Assembly: GCA_023430885.1 (NCBI GenBank)
Contig: JAEYYH010000034.1
Location: 1-64,000, forward strand
Length of the DNA stretch: 64,000 nt
Reading direction: 5' to 3'
Source of the DNA: Bacillota bacterium
Lineage (GTDB): Bacteria > Bacillota_I > Bacilli_A > RF39 > UBA660
Below are positions 7,378 through 16,556 of this stretch, in pieces. Positions within the stretch are counted from its first letter, which is position 1; each line of letters starts with the position of its first letter. A program made the position numbers and the translations under genes. A model generated the notes under the pieces. That model made no database searches and was not told the DNA's origin. It saw only the letters and a list, made by a program, of their open reading frames with translations.

Positions 7378-10029
7378 CTGTAATTTTTTTAGTATTTTAA
7401 ATAGTTCCATAATAATTATTATTGGCATTGCAGCGAATATTAATTTAAATAAATCTTCATATGGAACACTATATGTACTTAAAAATCTTGATAGTGGTTC
7501 TACTTCCATAATTATTATTTGTAACAGTATTGAACTTACAATACTAAATATAACAAAAGGATTTTCTTTCAAACTATATTTAAATATCGATTTATGCTCA
7601 CTACGACAGTTTAAAACGTGGAAATTTTGAATAAAAACCATCAGAGCCATAATATATCCTCTAGCATGATTAACTTCCATACCAGCGATATTAATAAGGA
7701 AATACCACACAATAAATACAATCGTACTAATAACTATTCCCGATATAGCAAGTTCCTGAATAAGTAATTTATCAAACAAAGATTCTTTTGTATTTCTTGG
7801 TTTTTCCTTCATAATTTGCTTTTCTTCTTTTTCAAAAGAAAGTGCTAAATCTTGAAGTCCATCAGTAACTACATTTAACCAAAGCAATTGAATGGCTGCA
7901 AGAGGCATTGGCATATTAAATAGAATTGCTAGTAAAAAGAATAATACCTCTGCTAGTCCACAAGAAATTAAATAGTAAACAATCTTTCTAATATTGTTAT
8001 AAGCATTTCTTCCTTCTTTAATACCCGAAACTATTGATAAGAAATTATCATCTATTATGATCATTGAAGCAGTTTCTTTTGCAACATCAGTACCGCTACC
8101 CATTGCTATACCAATATTCGCTGCTCTAATTGCAGGTGCATCATTAACTCCGTCACCAGTAACAGCTACAAATTCACTTTGTCTTTTATATGAATTAATT
8201 ATTTCTAGTTTTTGAATAGGTGTAACTCTAGCAAAAACAGTCTTCCCTTTTATAAAATCATCAAATATAGATTCACCTTTGCCTAAATACTTTTCAATAT
8301 CTTTATCAGTTGCAATATTATCATAAGTAGTTGCAATATTAAGTTGTTTTGAAATTGCAAAAGCAGTAAGCGGATGATCGCCAGTTATCATTACAACTTT
8401 AATACCAGCTTTTTTACAGTCTTCGATAGAATCAATAGTCTCTACTCTAATTGAATCAATAAAGCCGACTAAACCAGTAAAAACCAGCCCGTTTATATCA
8501 CTATCATCATATATATCTTTCTTATTAAAGTCCTTAATATGCCCGTCAGCAAGAGCAATAACTCTATATCCTTCGCTTGCTAACATTTCGTTTTGTTTAA
8601 TTATTTTTTCTTTATCTAATTTAACTAATTTACCATCTATTTCCATATGAGTACAAAATTCAAAAATCTTTTCCAATGAACCCTTTACTGTACAAAAATA
8701 TTTGTCATTTCTTTCATAAAATACTGCCGAATATTTATTTTCAGATTCATAGGGAATTATCCCAAGTTTATTAATATTTTTATCATTTATACCAGCTTTG
8801 TTTCCAAGTACTAGAAAAGCAATGTCTATAGAATCGCCCATGGTTTTCCAAGTATTATTTTCAAAAACAAATGAGGCTTCATTATTTATAGTGCCAAGTT
8901 CACTTATATAAATAGCTTTATCCATCCTAGCTTTATCTATAGGAATAATCTTACCCTCAATATTATATCCTGTACCTACAATATCATAAGTCATATCATC
9001 AGGTAAAACAATTTTTTTAGCAGTTTGTTCATTGACAGTTAAAGTTCCTGTTTTATCACTTGCTATAACAGTACAACTGCCCAAACTTTCAACAGCGTTT
9101 AATTTCTTAACAATAACATTCTTTTTTGCCATTCTAGTCGAACCAATTGTAAGAGCCATTGTAAGCGCAAGAGGTAAACCTTCAGGCATAGCAGATACTG
9201 AAAGTGCAATAACTGCTAAGAATATAGTAGTCATATCATTACCTTTATTAACGAGTAATGCAGTTACAATAAAAGCAATAACAATTATCAAAAATGAAAT
9301 CTGCTTAGAAAATTTGCTCATTCTTATTGTAAGAGGTGAAGGAGTTTCCACAGTATTTGAAACTTCCTTGGCAATTTTTCCAATTTCAGTATTAACACCT
9401 GTTTCTACAACAATCGCAGTACAACGACCTGTAATAACACTTGTTCCTGCAAACAGCATATTTTTTCTGTCAGCAAGGCTTACATCATCGTTAATGACAT
9501 TGCTAAATTTCACACTATTTATACTCTCACCAGTAAGAATAGATTCATCAACAGTCAAATTTCTAGCTTCTATTATTCTTAAATCAGCAGATATCTTATT
9601 TCCTGATTCTAGTAGAACAATATCACCAATAACAAGCTCATTAGAATCAACTTCAATCTCCTTATTATTTCTTTTGATTTTAACTTTAACTTTAATTAAG
9701 TTTTCTAATGCTTCAGCACTTTTTTCAGCATTCCATTCTTGAATAGTACCAACAACAGCATCAAGCATGATTATAAAAATAATAGCTATTGCGTCTAGCG
9801 CTTCATTTGCAGCGAAAGACAAAATAATTGCAACTATTAATAGTAAAACAATAGGATCTTTAAACTCGCTAAAGAATAATTTTAAAATACTATCTTTTTT
9901 CTTTTTTGGCAATTCATTAGGACCATTTTTCTTAAGGCGCTTACTAGCCTCTTCGTTTTTTAGACCATCTATACTACTATCTAATTCTTCAATTACCTTA
10001 AAATCAGATAATTTATACCATTCTTTCAT
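7354..10029 (-). CDS. Calcium-type P-type ATPase (P2A)
   Basis: 891 residues, usual length. It pumps divalent cations, most likely Ca2+, out of the cytosol. Motifs: LTGES (actuator, about 165), DKTGTLTVNE (phosphorylated Asp, about 325), TGDHPLTA, GDGVNDAPA. Membrane helix 4 has MPEGLP; helix 6 has LNVVTDGLQDLAL, so the site II residues (Glu of PEGL, Asn and Asp of NVVTD) are present. In helix 5, YLISCGLAEV keeps the Glu but has Gly where SERCA has Asn768, suggesting one Ca2+ site per cycle as in PMR1-type pumps (inference). ATG at 10029 has GGTGATG upstream. Mn2+ transport is an alternative. Confidence 0.92.
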   Translation of the reverse strand: MKEWYKLSDFKVIEELDSSIDGLKNEEASKRLKKNGPNELPKKKKDSILKLFFSEFKDPIVLLLIVAIILSFAANEALDAIAIIFIIMLDAVVGTIQEWNAEKSAEALENLIKVKVKIKRNNKEIEVDSNELVIGDIVLLESGNKISADLRIIEARNLTVDESILTGESINSVKFSNVINDDVSLADRKNMLFAGTSVITGRCTAIVVETGVNTEIGKIAKEVSNTVETPSPLTIRMSKFSKQISFLIIVIAFIVTALLVNKGNDMTTIFLAVIALSVSAMPEGLPLALTMALTIGSTRMAKKNVIVKKLNAVESLGSCTVIASDKTGTLTVNEQTAKKIVLPDDMTYDIVGTGYNIEGKIIPIDKARMDKAIYISELGTINNEASFVFENNTWKTMGDSIDIAFLVLGNKAGINDKNINKLGIIPYESENKYSAVFYERNDKYFCTVKGSLEKIFEFCTHMEIDGKLVKLDKEKIIKQNEMLASEGYRVIALADGHIKDFNKKDIYDDSDINGLVFTGLVGFIDSIRVETIDSIEDCKKAGIKVVMITGDHPLTAFAISKQLNIATTYDNIATDKDIEKYLGKGESIFDDFIKGKTVFARVTPIQKLEIINSYKRQSEFVAVTGDGVNDAPAIRAANIGIAMGSGTDVAKETASMIIIDDNFLSIVSGIKEGRNAYNNIRKIVYYLISCGLAEVLFFLLAILFNMPMPLAAIQLLWLNVVTDGLQDLALSFEKEEKQIMKEKPRNTKESLFDKLLIQELAISGIVISTIVFIVWYFLINIAGMEVNHARGYIMALMVFIQNFHVLNCRSEHKSIFKYSLKENPFVIFSIVSSILLQIIIMEVEPLSRFLSTYSVPYEDLFKLIFAAMPIIIIMELFKILKKLQKKRIRNN

Positions 10030-10047
10030 ATCATCACCTTAATATTA

Positions 10048-10076
10048 ATTTTAACTTTTATTTTTATATTTGTCTA
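10048..10076 (-). promoter_or_regulatory. Promoter of the P-type ATPase
   Basis: Minus strand: TAGACA (10076-10071), 17-base spacer, TAAAAT (10053-10048). Confidence 0.5.
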
Positions 10077-10103
10077 GGTACTAATAAGATATAATTTAAT
10101 TTA

Positions 10104-10112
10104 TGTTATAAT
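10104..10112 (+). promoter_or_regulatory. Extended -10 promoter for the patatin gene
   Basis: TGTTATAAT at 10104-10112, divergent from the ATPase promoter. Confidence 0.5.
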
Positions 10113-10128
10113 AATTATAGGTGATGAT

Positions 10129-11373
10129 ATGAAAAGGGCAGTTGTTTTATCTGGTGGCGGATCAAAAGGTGCATATCAAATTGGAGTTTGGAAAGCATTA
10201 AGAAAATTAGGAAAGAAATATAATATTATAACTGGGACATCAATTGGGGCAGTTAATGGAATACTAATGGTTCAAAAAGAGTATCATAAAGCAGAATATT
10301 TATGGAAAAATATTGGTTTTAGTGACTTGTTTGATGTGAAGTTTGATGACGTTAAAACGGAACTTGATATTTATAAAAAATTTGCCGAGCAGTTTATAAA
10401 AAACGGTGGAATAAGTACTAAAAAAATTTATGATTTTATTTCAAAAGCTTATAACGAAAAGAAATTTTATAGATCAAAAGTAGACTACGGCATTGTAACT
10501 TATAGTGTTAGTAAAATGCAGCCAAAAATAGTTTTAAAGAGTGAATCTCAAGAAAAGTTACTTGATTATGTTATGGCTTCAAGTGCTTGTTATCCTGCAT
10601 TTCAGTCTATTAAAATTGATAATGATAAATATGTAGATGGTGGATATTATGATAATCTTCCTATTAATCTTGCTTTAGAAATGGGAGCAGAAGAGATAAT
10701 AGCAATAGATTTAGGAGCTATTGGAATTAAAAAAACAATTAATAAAAATAACGCTACTATAATAAGTATAGTCCCTAAAAATGATATTGGTTCGTTCTTA
10801 ATGTTTGATAAAATAGCATGTAGAAAATCAATAAATTATGGCTATAACGATACTATGAAAGTTTTCTGTAAACTAGATGGAGATAAGTATACTTATAAAA
10901 AAGGTAACTTAATCGCGAATTATAGAAGAAACAAAGATAATTATGTAAACCAAATAGAAAATGTGTTAACTGATTATAAAAATGAAATAAAAATAGTTGA
11001 TAGAATATTAGATTTAAGAAGTATTACAGATCTATATACTAAAAGAAATGATAAAAACATTAGAATTAACATGAATGAAATAATTGAATATGCTGGTAAT
11101 ATGTTAGGCCTAGATAGTACAAAAATATATAATATAAAAGAGTACAATAAATTATTAAAAATAGAACTACTTAAAAGAGAAGCGTTTAGCCGTAAGTATA
11201 TAAAAAATTATGTTAAACAAAAACAAATAAAAAAATTATTAAATACTAGTGCAATAATTAGATACATATATAATGAGATTATGAGTGGAAATGATAAACA
11301 GTTAGAAATATATTTATTAGCTAGTTTGTTTCCTAAAGAATTCTTAAGCGCAGTATATATATCAATAATTTAG
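10129..11373 (+). CDS. Patatin-like phospholipase
   Basis: 414 residues. Patatins are Ser-Asp dyad lipid acyl hydrolases. Visible: oxyanion loop GGGSKGAYQ (residues 9-17), nucleophile elbow GTSIG (about 41-45), and DGGYYDN (catalytic Asp, about 172). The N-terminal 260 residues are a RssA/YchK-type domain; the C-terminal ~150 Lys/Asn-rich residues are an unassigned extension. No signal peptide, so it probably acts on the inner membrane face. GGTGATGAT precedes the ATG. The following membrane protease-like gene starts 8 bases later, so they form an operon. Substrate unknown. Confidence 0.88.
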   Translation: MKRAVVLSGGGSKGAYQIGVWKALRKLGKKYNIITGTSIGAVNGILMVQKEYHKAEYLWKNIGFSDLFDVKFDDVKTELDIYKKFAEQFIKNGGISTKKIYDFISKAYNEKKFYRSKVDYGIVTYSVSKMQPKIVLKSESQEKLLDYVMASSACYPAFQSIKIDNDKYVDGGYYDNLPINLALEMGAEEIIAIDLGAIGIKKTINKNNATIISIVPKNDIGSFLMFDKIACRKSINYGYNDTMKVFCKLDGDKYTYKKGNLIANYRRNKDNYVNQIENVLTDYKNEIKIVDRILDLRSITDLYTKRNDKNIRINMNEIIEYAGNMLGLDSTKIYNIKEYNKLLKIELLKREAFSRKYIKNYVKQKQIKKLLNTSAIIRYIYNEIMSGNDKQLEIYLLASLFPKEFLSAVYISII

Positions 11374-11381
11374 GAGGTCGC

Positions 11382-12047
11382 ATGCAATACTATAAATATA
11401 CTTATAAAAAATACTGGATGGCTATCGTATCAATATTAACCTTTATAATATTCTTCTCATTACCAGTAAATATAATTCTTGCTATTCCTAATATATATAT
11501 TGAATTAGTAATAATGTTTATAGTATTTATAATTCATGAATTATTACATGGTCTAGGCTTTAGAGTGTGTGGTAAAGCTAGTACTAATAATATTGTATAT
11601 GGTGTAGATTTAGAAAAAGGTGTGCTTTATTGTGCTTGTAAAGAAGAAATAAATAAAATAGGGATAATTGGTGCCTTGTTAGCACCTATTATATTTTTGA
11701 CAATCATGCCTTTTATTATAGGATTTATTTTTAATTTAAATATTTTAATATTTATTGCTATAATTAATCTATTTGGGGCTTCGTTTGATATATTGGCGAC
11801 TATAGACATTCTAAGATTACCAAATAATATTAGATATAAAGATTTGGATGATACTTTAGGATTTATTATAATTTCAGATGAAAATTTAAATAAACAAAAA
11901 TATTTTGGATTAAAAATAATTAAGCAAGGTAATTATGATTCATCAAAAATAAAAGCAACTAGGTATGATAAATTTACTATATCAAAGGCTTCCATAGTAA
12001 TTTTTATAGTAATTATTATTTTGTTAATAATAAGTTTTGTGTTATAA
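11382..12047 (+). CDS. DUF3267-type membrane metalloprotease-like protein
   Basis: 221 residues with about five hydrophobic segments. IIHELLHGLGF (about 49-59) contains HExxH followed by Gly, the zinc-binding motif of the DUF3267 putative zincin family. Two Cys near CVC/YCACKEE are additional. AGGAGG lies 6 bases before the ATG, and the gene follows the patatin by 8 bases. The last codons overlap the trpS promoter. A role in intramembrane or membrane-proximal proteolysis is inferred from the motif; no substrate is known. Confidence 0.75.
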   Translation: MQYYKYTYKKYWMAIVSILTFIIFFSLPVNIILAIPNIYIELVIMFIVFIIHELLHGLGFRVCGKASTNNIVYGVDLEKGVLYCACKEEINKIGIIGALLAPIIFLTIMPFIIGFIFNLNILIFIAIINLFGASFDILATIDILRLPNNIRYKDLDDTLGFIIISDENLNKQKYFGLKIIKQGNYDSSKIKATRYDKFTISKASIVIFIVIIILLIISFVL

Positions 12048-12048
12048 T
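12021..12048 (+). promoter_or_regulatory. trpS promoter
   Basis: TTGTTA (12021-12026), 16-base spacer, TATAAT (12043-12048), overlapping the end of the preceding gene. Confidence 0.6.
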
Positions 12049-12065
12049 TACTAACAGGTGATATT

Positions 12066-12089
12066 ATGAAACGATGGCGTAATTCCTAA
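12066..12089 (+). CDS. Trp-containing leader peptide of trpS (candidate)
   Basis: Seven codons, ATG-AAA-CGA-TGG-CGT-AAT-TCC-TAA (MKRWRNS), with AGGTGAT 3 bases upstream and a promoter just before it. It contains one Trp codon and lies 26 bases before the trpS start. Its last codons (AATTCCTAA) can pair with the trpS ribosome site. Position and Trp codon suggest a regulatory peptide; the ORF is very short, so chance is possible. Confidence 0.5.
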   Translation: MKRWRNS

Positions 12090-12113
12090 GAAAAAATTAA
12101 TTTAGGAGGAATT
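12081..12113 (+). promoter_or_regulatory. SD-sequestering hairpin before trpS
   Basis: CCTAA (12085-12089) can pair with TTAGG (12102-12106), and AATTCC (12081-12086) with GGAATT (12108-12113); both options bury the AGGAGG of trpS. The upstream arm includes the mini-ORF stop codon, so a ribosome there would open the structure. Confidence 0.45.
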
Positions 12114-12115
12114 TT

Positions 12116-13129
12116 ATGGAAAAGAAAATATTAATAACCGGTGATAGACCAACCGGGAAATTGCATTTAGGTCATTATTTTGGTTCTTTACAAAACCGAG
12201 TTAAGATGCAATATGATTACGATACTTATATATTAATAGCTGATGTTCAAGCTTTAACAGACAATTTTAATAATCCTGATAAAGTAAAAGCAAGTGTTAA
12301 GGAATTAACATTAGATTATTTAGCAGCAGGTATTGATCCAAAACAATCACACATTTATATTCAATCAATGATACCAGAAATTGCTGAACTTACTGTGTAT
12401 TATTCAAATCTAGTTACAGTAGCGAGACTATATCGTAACCCTACAACTAAATTTGAAGCTTTACAAAAAGAAAATATGTTTGGTTCAAATGCTGAAGGAA
12501 TTACATATGGATTTTTAGGTTATCCTGTAAGTCAGGCAGCTGATATTACTGCTTTAGATGGTGAAATTGTTCCAGTAGGTGATGATCAATTACCACACAT
12601 TGAACAGACAAGAGAAATAGTTAGAAAATTTAATAATATTTATGGCGAAACTTTAAAAGAACCGGAAGCTGTTTTATCACCTAATCCAAGAATTAAGGGA
12701 TTAGATGGTAATGAAAAGATGAGTAAAAGTTTAGGCAATGCCATTTATTTATCAGATGATTATGAAACGGTTACTAAAAAAGTAATGAGTGCTGTAACAG
12801 ATCCAAAGAAAATTAAAAAAGATGATCCTGCTAATCCTGATGTATGCATGGTTTATTATTACCATAAATTATTAGGAAGTAAAAATCTAAGTACTATAAA
12901 TGCTGAGTGCAGAAATGGTAGTCGTGGATGTGTAGGTTGCAAGAAAGAATTAATAAACGAGTTAATGGAATTCTTGGGCCCAATTCAAGAGAAAAGAAGG
13001 CACTATGAGGCTCATCCAGAGGAAGTAGAGCAAATATTAGTAGAAGGTACAGAAGCAGCCAGAAAGCAGGCTAAAAACGTCATGTCGCGTGTAAAAGACA
13101 GTATGAATTTAAATTATTTTAAAAAGTAG
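12116..13129 (+). CDS. trpS: Tryptophanyl-tRNA synthetase
   Basis: 337 residues, normal for class I TrpRS. It charges tRNA-Trp. The HIGH-type signature is LHLGHYFGSL (about 17-26); KMSKSLGNAI (about 201-210) is the KMSKS loop. GDDQLPHIEQTREI forms part of the ATP/Trp site. A Cys cluster (ECRNGSRGCVGCKKE) in the C-terminal domain occurs in many Firmicutes relatives. AGGAGG precedes the ATG. No T-box element is present upstream; a Trp-containing mini-ORF and a hairpin over the ribosome site are seen instead. Confidence 0.96.
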   Translation: MEKKILITGDRPTGKLHLGHYFGSLQNRVKMQYDYDTYILIADVQALTDNFNNPDKVKASVKELTLDYLAAGIDPKQSHIYIQSMIPEIAELTVYYSNLVTVARLYRNPTTKFEALQKENMFGSNAEGITYGFLGYPVSQAADITALDGEIVPVGDDQLPHIEQTREIVRKFNNIYGETLKEPEAVLSPNPRIKGLDGNEKMSKSLGNAIYLSDDYETVTKKVMSAVTDPKKIKKDDPANPDVCMVYYYHKLLGSKNLSTINAECRNGSRGCVGCKKELINELMEFLGPIQEKRRHYEAHPEEVEQILVEGTEAARKQAKNVMSRVKDSMNLNYFKK

Positions 13130-13148
13130 TAGAAATACTGCTTTTTTT
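13121..13148 (+). terminator. trpS terminator
   Basis: AAAAAGTAGTA / TACTGCTTTTT stem, GAAA loop, one G-U pair, T run. Confidence 0.8.
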
Positions 13149-13183
13149 GTAGGAATTTATACAAAAAAATAGTAAATATAAGT

Positions 13184-14671
13184 ATGGATAAATATTTAGA
13201 TACAATATTTGATAAAGTAGACCCTAATATAAAACTTGATAAGCAGCAAAAAGAAGTTGTTTTAGATAATAGTGACAACATTATTGTAGTAGCAGGAGCA
13301 GGAAGTGGTAAAACAACAACAATAACTGCTAAAATAAAATATCTAGTAGATATAAAAAAAGTTCCTGAAGAAGAAATTTTAGTTATTTCTTTTACAAACA
13401 AGGCAATATATGAATTACAAGAAAGAATAAATTTTGATTTTAAAATAAATGCTAAAATATGTACATTTCATAAATTTGCATATGATATTCTTAAAAAATA
13501 TGATAGTAAGTATAAAATATTATCAGAGCCAAAATCTATATTGAAAGAAATAATTAAAAAGGATGAGGAAACTAACAAAATAATAAAAGCATTATTAAAA
13601 GATAAAAAATATAAAAAGAGAAGTAGTAAATATAATAGTGATAAGGACTATTTTATTAATTTCACTTTAGAAAATATTCAATTATATAAAATGTGTGATA
13701 CTACAAATATAAATATGGTTAGTGAAAGAACCAATCAGTATTTTAACTATCTAGAAAAAATCACCAAAAAATATAATAACTATTTAAGAAATAACTTTTT
13801 ATTAGATTTTGAAGATATTATTATTGAAGCAACTAAAGTAGTAGAATATGTAAAATTAGAATATAAATACATAATAGTAGATGAATATCAAGATATATCT
13901 TATAATCGTTTCCAATTAATAAAAAAAATATCTCAGTTATATAAAATAAAAACCATTGTTGTTGGTGACGACTGGCAAGCAATATTTTCTTTTGCCGGTT
14001 CTAACTCAGACTTGTTTTTAAATTATAAAGAGATAATGAATGCTAAAATGCACAAAATAGTAAATACATATCGTAACAGTCAGCAATTAATCGATATAGC
14101 AGGAAAATTTATTATGACTAGTAAAGAACAATTAAAAAAAAATTTAATATCAAATAAAAATATTAAATTCCCAATAGAAATATATGAATATAAAAAAAAT
14201 ATAAATGAAGTATTAATAAAGATAATTGATAAAATAGTAGAAGGAAACGGAATAAATAAAAACATTCTTATATTAGGAAGATATAATATGGATTTAAAAC
14301 TAATTGCCGGTTATAATTTTCATATTATTAGAAACAAAGTTGTTTATAAAAAATATCCAATGTTAAAAATAGATTTTATGACAGTTCATGCGGCAAAAGG
14401 CTTAGGATACGATAATGTGATTTTAATAAACATGCTTAATGATATATATGGTTTCCCTAGTAAAGTTGAAAATGACGAGATTAAGCAGCAATTAATTAAT
14501 ACACAAAAAAATATATTAGAAGAACGTAGATTATTCTATGTTGCAATAACAAGGACAAAAAATAAAGTATATATATTAGCAAAGAAAGGAAAAGAATCAG
14601 AATTTGTTATTGAAATAGGCGAAAACAACAATGTATATTATGAAAGAAAAAAGACTAAAATAAATAGATAA
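13184..14671 (+). CDS. Compact UvrD/Rep-type DNA helicase
   Basis: 495 residues, clearly shorter than PcrA/UvrD (about 720). Motifs: Walker A AGAGSGKTT (about 37-45), FTNKA (Ia), DEYQDIS (II, about 233), VGDDWQAIFSFAGS (III, about 260), TVHAAKGLGYDNVI (V, about 400), RRLFYVAITRTK (VI, about 449). The 1B and 2B subdomains seem reduced. It is a 3'-5' SF1A helicase by motif; DNA repair is likely, with RecQ-like or UvrD-like roles unresolved. No obvious ribosome site precedes the ATG at 13184, which is unusual here. A hypothetical gene follows after 25 bases. Confidence 0.88.
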   Translation: MDKYLDTIFDKVDPNIKLDKQQKEVVLDNSDNIIVVAGAGSGKTTTITAKIKYLVDIKKVPEEEILVISFTNKAIYELQERINFDFKINAKICTFHKFAYDILKKYDSKYKILSEPKSILKEIIKKDEETNKIIKALLKDKKYKKRSSKYNSDKDYFINFTLENIQLYKMCDTTNINMVSERTNQYFNYLEKITKKYNNYLRNNFLLDFEDIIIEATKVVEYVKLEYKYIIVDEYQDISYNRFQLIKKISQLYKIKTIVVGDDWQAIFSFAGSNSDLFLNYKEIMNAKMHKIVNTYRNSQQLIDIAGKFIMTSKEQLKKNLISNKNIKFPIEIYEYKKNINEVLIKIIDKIVEGNGINKNILILGRYNMDLKLIAGYNFHIIRNKVVYKKYPMLKIDFMTVHAAKGLGYDNVILINMLNDIYGFPSKVENDEIKQQLINTQKNILEERRLFYVAITRTKNKVYILAKKGKESEFVIEIGENNNVYYERKKTKINR

Positions 14672-14696
14672 TCATAAAATATACTGAGGTGGATAT

Positions 14697-15596
14697 ATGA
14701 AAAACGCTATAAATTATTATTATAATTTAATGCCTTGCGATATTCGCCAAAGCAAAAATAAATATTATTTTGATTGTGAAAATTATAGTTATGTTCTTGA
14801 GGAATGTTTTAGAACTACTGAAGAACTATATGAACTGTATAATTTAGAATACTATTTATATAATGAAAAAATTTATCTTCACCAGTTTATATTAAATAAA
14901 AGTAATGAAATAGTAACTGAAATTAATAATAAAAGATATGTTTTATTAAGAAAACTTATAACCAACGAAAAAAAAATAACTTTTGAAGATTTAAAAATAT
15001 TTAGTAATATAAAAATACTACCTAATTATAAAAATATAACAAAAAATAATTGGCGTGAATTATGGATGCAGAAAATTGATTATATTGAATACCAAATTGA
15101 TGCCAATAAAAACCGTTTTAGAATTCTTAGTAATAATGTTGATTATTTTATAGGCATAGTGGAAACAGCTATATCACTTTTGCTTAATAACTACCGAGTT
15201 GATTTATATTTATCTCATAGAAGAGTTAAAAGCGATACTAAAGTAACTGATTTGTATAATCCTTTAAATATAATAATAGACACAAGAGTTAGGGATATAA
15301 GTGAATATTATAAAAATTATTTTTTTAAATATAATGTATCCGAAAACGAAATATTTAATATTTTAAATGACATAAGTTATTCTGATGATGAAAAAGTTCT
15401 GTTTTTTATCAGATTTCTTTTTCCGAGCGATTTTTTAGATTTATATGATGAAATTTTATTAGATGGTTCCAATGAAAAACTTTTGAATAATATTATAAAT
15501 AAGATAAATGATTACGAAGAATTAATTAAAAACATGTATTTAATACTATATAGAAAAAGATTATTACCAGATATAGAATGGTTAAAAAAAATGTAA
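14697..15596 (+). CDS. Possible YutH/CotS-like spore-coat kinase relative
   Basis: 299 residues, ACTGAGGTGG ribosome site. The C-terminal half has the layout WRELWMQKIDYIEYQ, then YFIGIVETAISLL, YLSHRRV and YNPLNIIIDTRVRDISEYYK, which resembles the CotS/YutH family of degenerate protein-kinase-fold proteins of the spore coat (conserved RD.AEY segment). The N-terminal kinase lobe is short. Most catalytic residues of aminoglycoside-kinase folds are not evident, so it may be a pseudokinase. The family call is from memory of motif order and is tentative; it fits other sporulation genes in the window. Confidence 0.5.
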   Translation: MKNAINYYYNLMPCDIRQSKNKYYFDCENYSYVLEECFRTTEELYELYNLEYYLYNEKIYLHQFILNKSNEIVTEINNKRYVLLRKLITNEKKITFEDLKIFSNIKILPNYKNITKNNWRELWMQKIDYIEYQIDANKNRFRILSNNVDYFIGIVETAISLLLNNYRVDLYLSHRRVKSDTKVTDLYNPLNIIIDTRVRDISEYYKNYFFKYNVSENEIFNILNDISYSDDEKVLFFIRFLFPSDFLDLYDEILLDGSNEKLLNNIINKINDYEELIKNMYLILYRKRLLPDIEWLKKM

Positions 15597-15613
15597 GATA
15601 AATTATCTTACAT
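15591..15613. terminator. Dyad between convergent genes
   Basis: ATGTAAGAT / ATCTTACAT, covering both stop codons; no strong T run, so termination is uncertain. Confidence 0.4.
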
Positions 15614-15845
15614 TAATTACTTCTTTAACTGTAGGCACTTCTTCTTTAATAGCGGCTTCAATACCATCTTTTAAAGTTAAGTCAAGCATATGACAATTTG
15701 AACAAGCCCCCATCATTTGAATATATACAATATTGTCTTCATATTTTATGTATTCAATATTACCACCATCATTAATTAAAAATGGACGTAAGCGGTCAAT
15801 AATCTCAATTATTTTTGCTTCTTCTTTACTTATTTCTTTATTCAT
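15603..15845 (-). CDS. nfu: NifU C-terminal domain Fe-S scaffold (NfuA type)
   Basis: About 80 residues, a stand-alone Nfu domain. These proteins carry or transfer Fe-S clusters in the cytoplasm through a CxxC pair, here CSNC within MMGACSNCHMLDLTLKDGIE. LRPFLINDGGNIEYIKY is the conserved N-terminal strand region. I choose ATG 15845, which has AGG of GTAGGTG 8 bases upstream; GTG at 15854 and ATG at 15851 overlap that site. It converges on the coat-kinase-like gene. Confidence 0.93.
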   Translation of the reverse strand: MNKEISKEEAKIIEIIDRLRPFLINDGGNIEYIKYEDNIVYIQMMGACSNCHMLDLTLKDGIEAAIKEEVPTVKEVINVR

Positions 15846-15915
15846 TTTCATCACCTACGCATTATTATATATTAAAATATATTATAAGTAAACACTTTAA
15901 AAAGGTTTTTATGTA

Positions 15916-15924
15916 TGTTATAAT
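15916..15924 (+). promoter_or_regulatory. Extended -10 promoter of the S1-domain gene
   Basis: TGTTATAAT at 15916-15924, followed by a leader of only about 15 bases. Confidence 0.5.
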
Positions 15925-15945
15925 ACGAATAGTGAGGTGATTCAA

Positions 15946-16311
15946 GTGATCCCATATAAAAAAGGACAAACTGTGAAAGGAACAATAACAGGAATTGAAA
16001 AATACGGCGCCTTTGTCTCACTTGATGAATATTATACCGGATTAATTCACATTTCTGAAATATCTCATGGTTTTGTAAAAGATATAAATGATTTCATAAA
16101 AATAGGTGACACTATATATGTAGAGATCCTAGATGTTGATGATGAACAATACCAATTGAAATTGAGTATTAAGAATATTTCGTATAAAAGAAATCCTTAT
16201 GTTCCAAAAAAGAAAATAAAAGAGACTAGTTTAGGATTTAAAACACTTGCTTATAAATTACCTATTTGGATAGAAGAAAATTTGAAAAAACAAGAAAAAA
16301 CGATTAAATAG
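15946..16311 (+). CDS. S1-domain RNA-binding protein, YugI/CvfD family
   Basis: 121 residues from GTG at 15946 (GAGG 8 bases upstream); GTG at 15937 overlaps that site. One S1 OB-fold fills residues 5-75: GQTVKGTITGIEKYGAFVSL, GLIHISEISHGFVKDI and LKLSIKNI match the general-stress S1 protein YugI (GSP13)/CvfD of Firmicutes, which associates with ribosomes and affects translation. The tail is Lys-rich. It is followed at once by the first tRNA promoter. Confidence 0.88.
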   Translation: MIPYKKGQTVKGTITGIEKYGAFVSLDEYYTGLIHISEISHGFVKDINDFIKIGDTIYVEILDVDDEQYQLKLSIKNISYKRNPYVPKKKIKETSLGFKTLAYKLPIWIEENLKKQEKTIK

Positions 16312-16313
16312 TG

Positions 16314-16342
16314 TTGACAAATAAAATTTATAATGTTATATT
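16314..16342 (+). promoter_or_regulatory. Promoter of tRNA operon 1
   Basis: TTGACA (16314-16319), 17 bases, TATATT (16337-16342). Confidence 0.85.
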
Positions 16343-16364
16343 TAATTACGTCAACTGATTTTTC

Positions 16365-16441
16365 GGGCGATTAGCTCAGTTGGTTAGAGCACCTGCCTTA
16401 CAAGCAGGGGGTCGTAGGTTCGAGTCCTACATCGCCCACCA
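16365..16441 (+). tRNA. tRNA-Val (TAC)
   Basis: Acceptor GGGCGAT/ATCGCCC; anticodon loop CTTACAA; encoded CCA. Confidence 0.97.
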
Positions 16442-16449
16442 TATTTTGT

Positions 16450-16525
<76 letters not shown>

Positions 16526-16556
16526 TTTTATATATATTTATTGAACGAATACATAT

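Noticed and set aside
9032..9742. 236-codon plus-strand ORF opposite the P-type ATPase
   Set aside because: It is antisense to conserved ATPase motifs, has no ribosome site, and has a biased composition expected of a shadow frame.
12048..12115. T-box riboswitch before trpS
   Set aside because: Only 68 bases are available, and no T-box bulge consensus (AGGGTGG..ACCGCG) or specifier stem is present.
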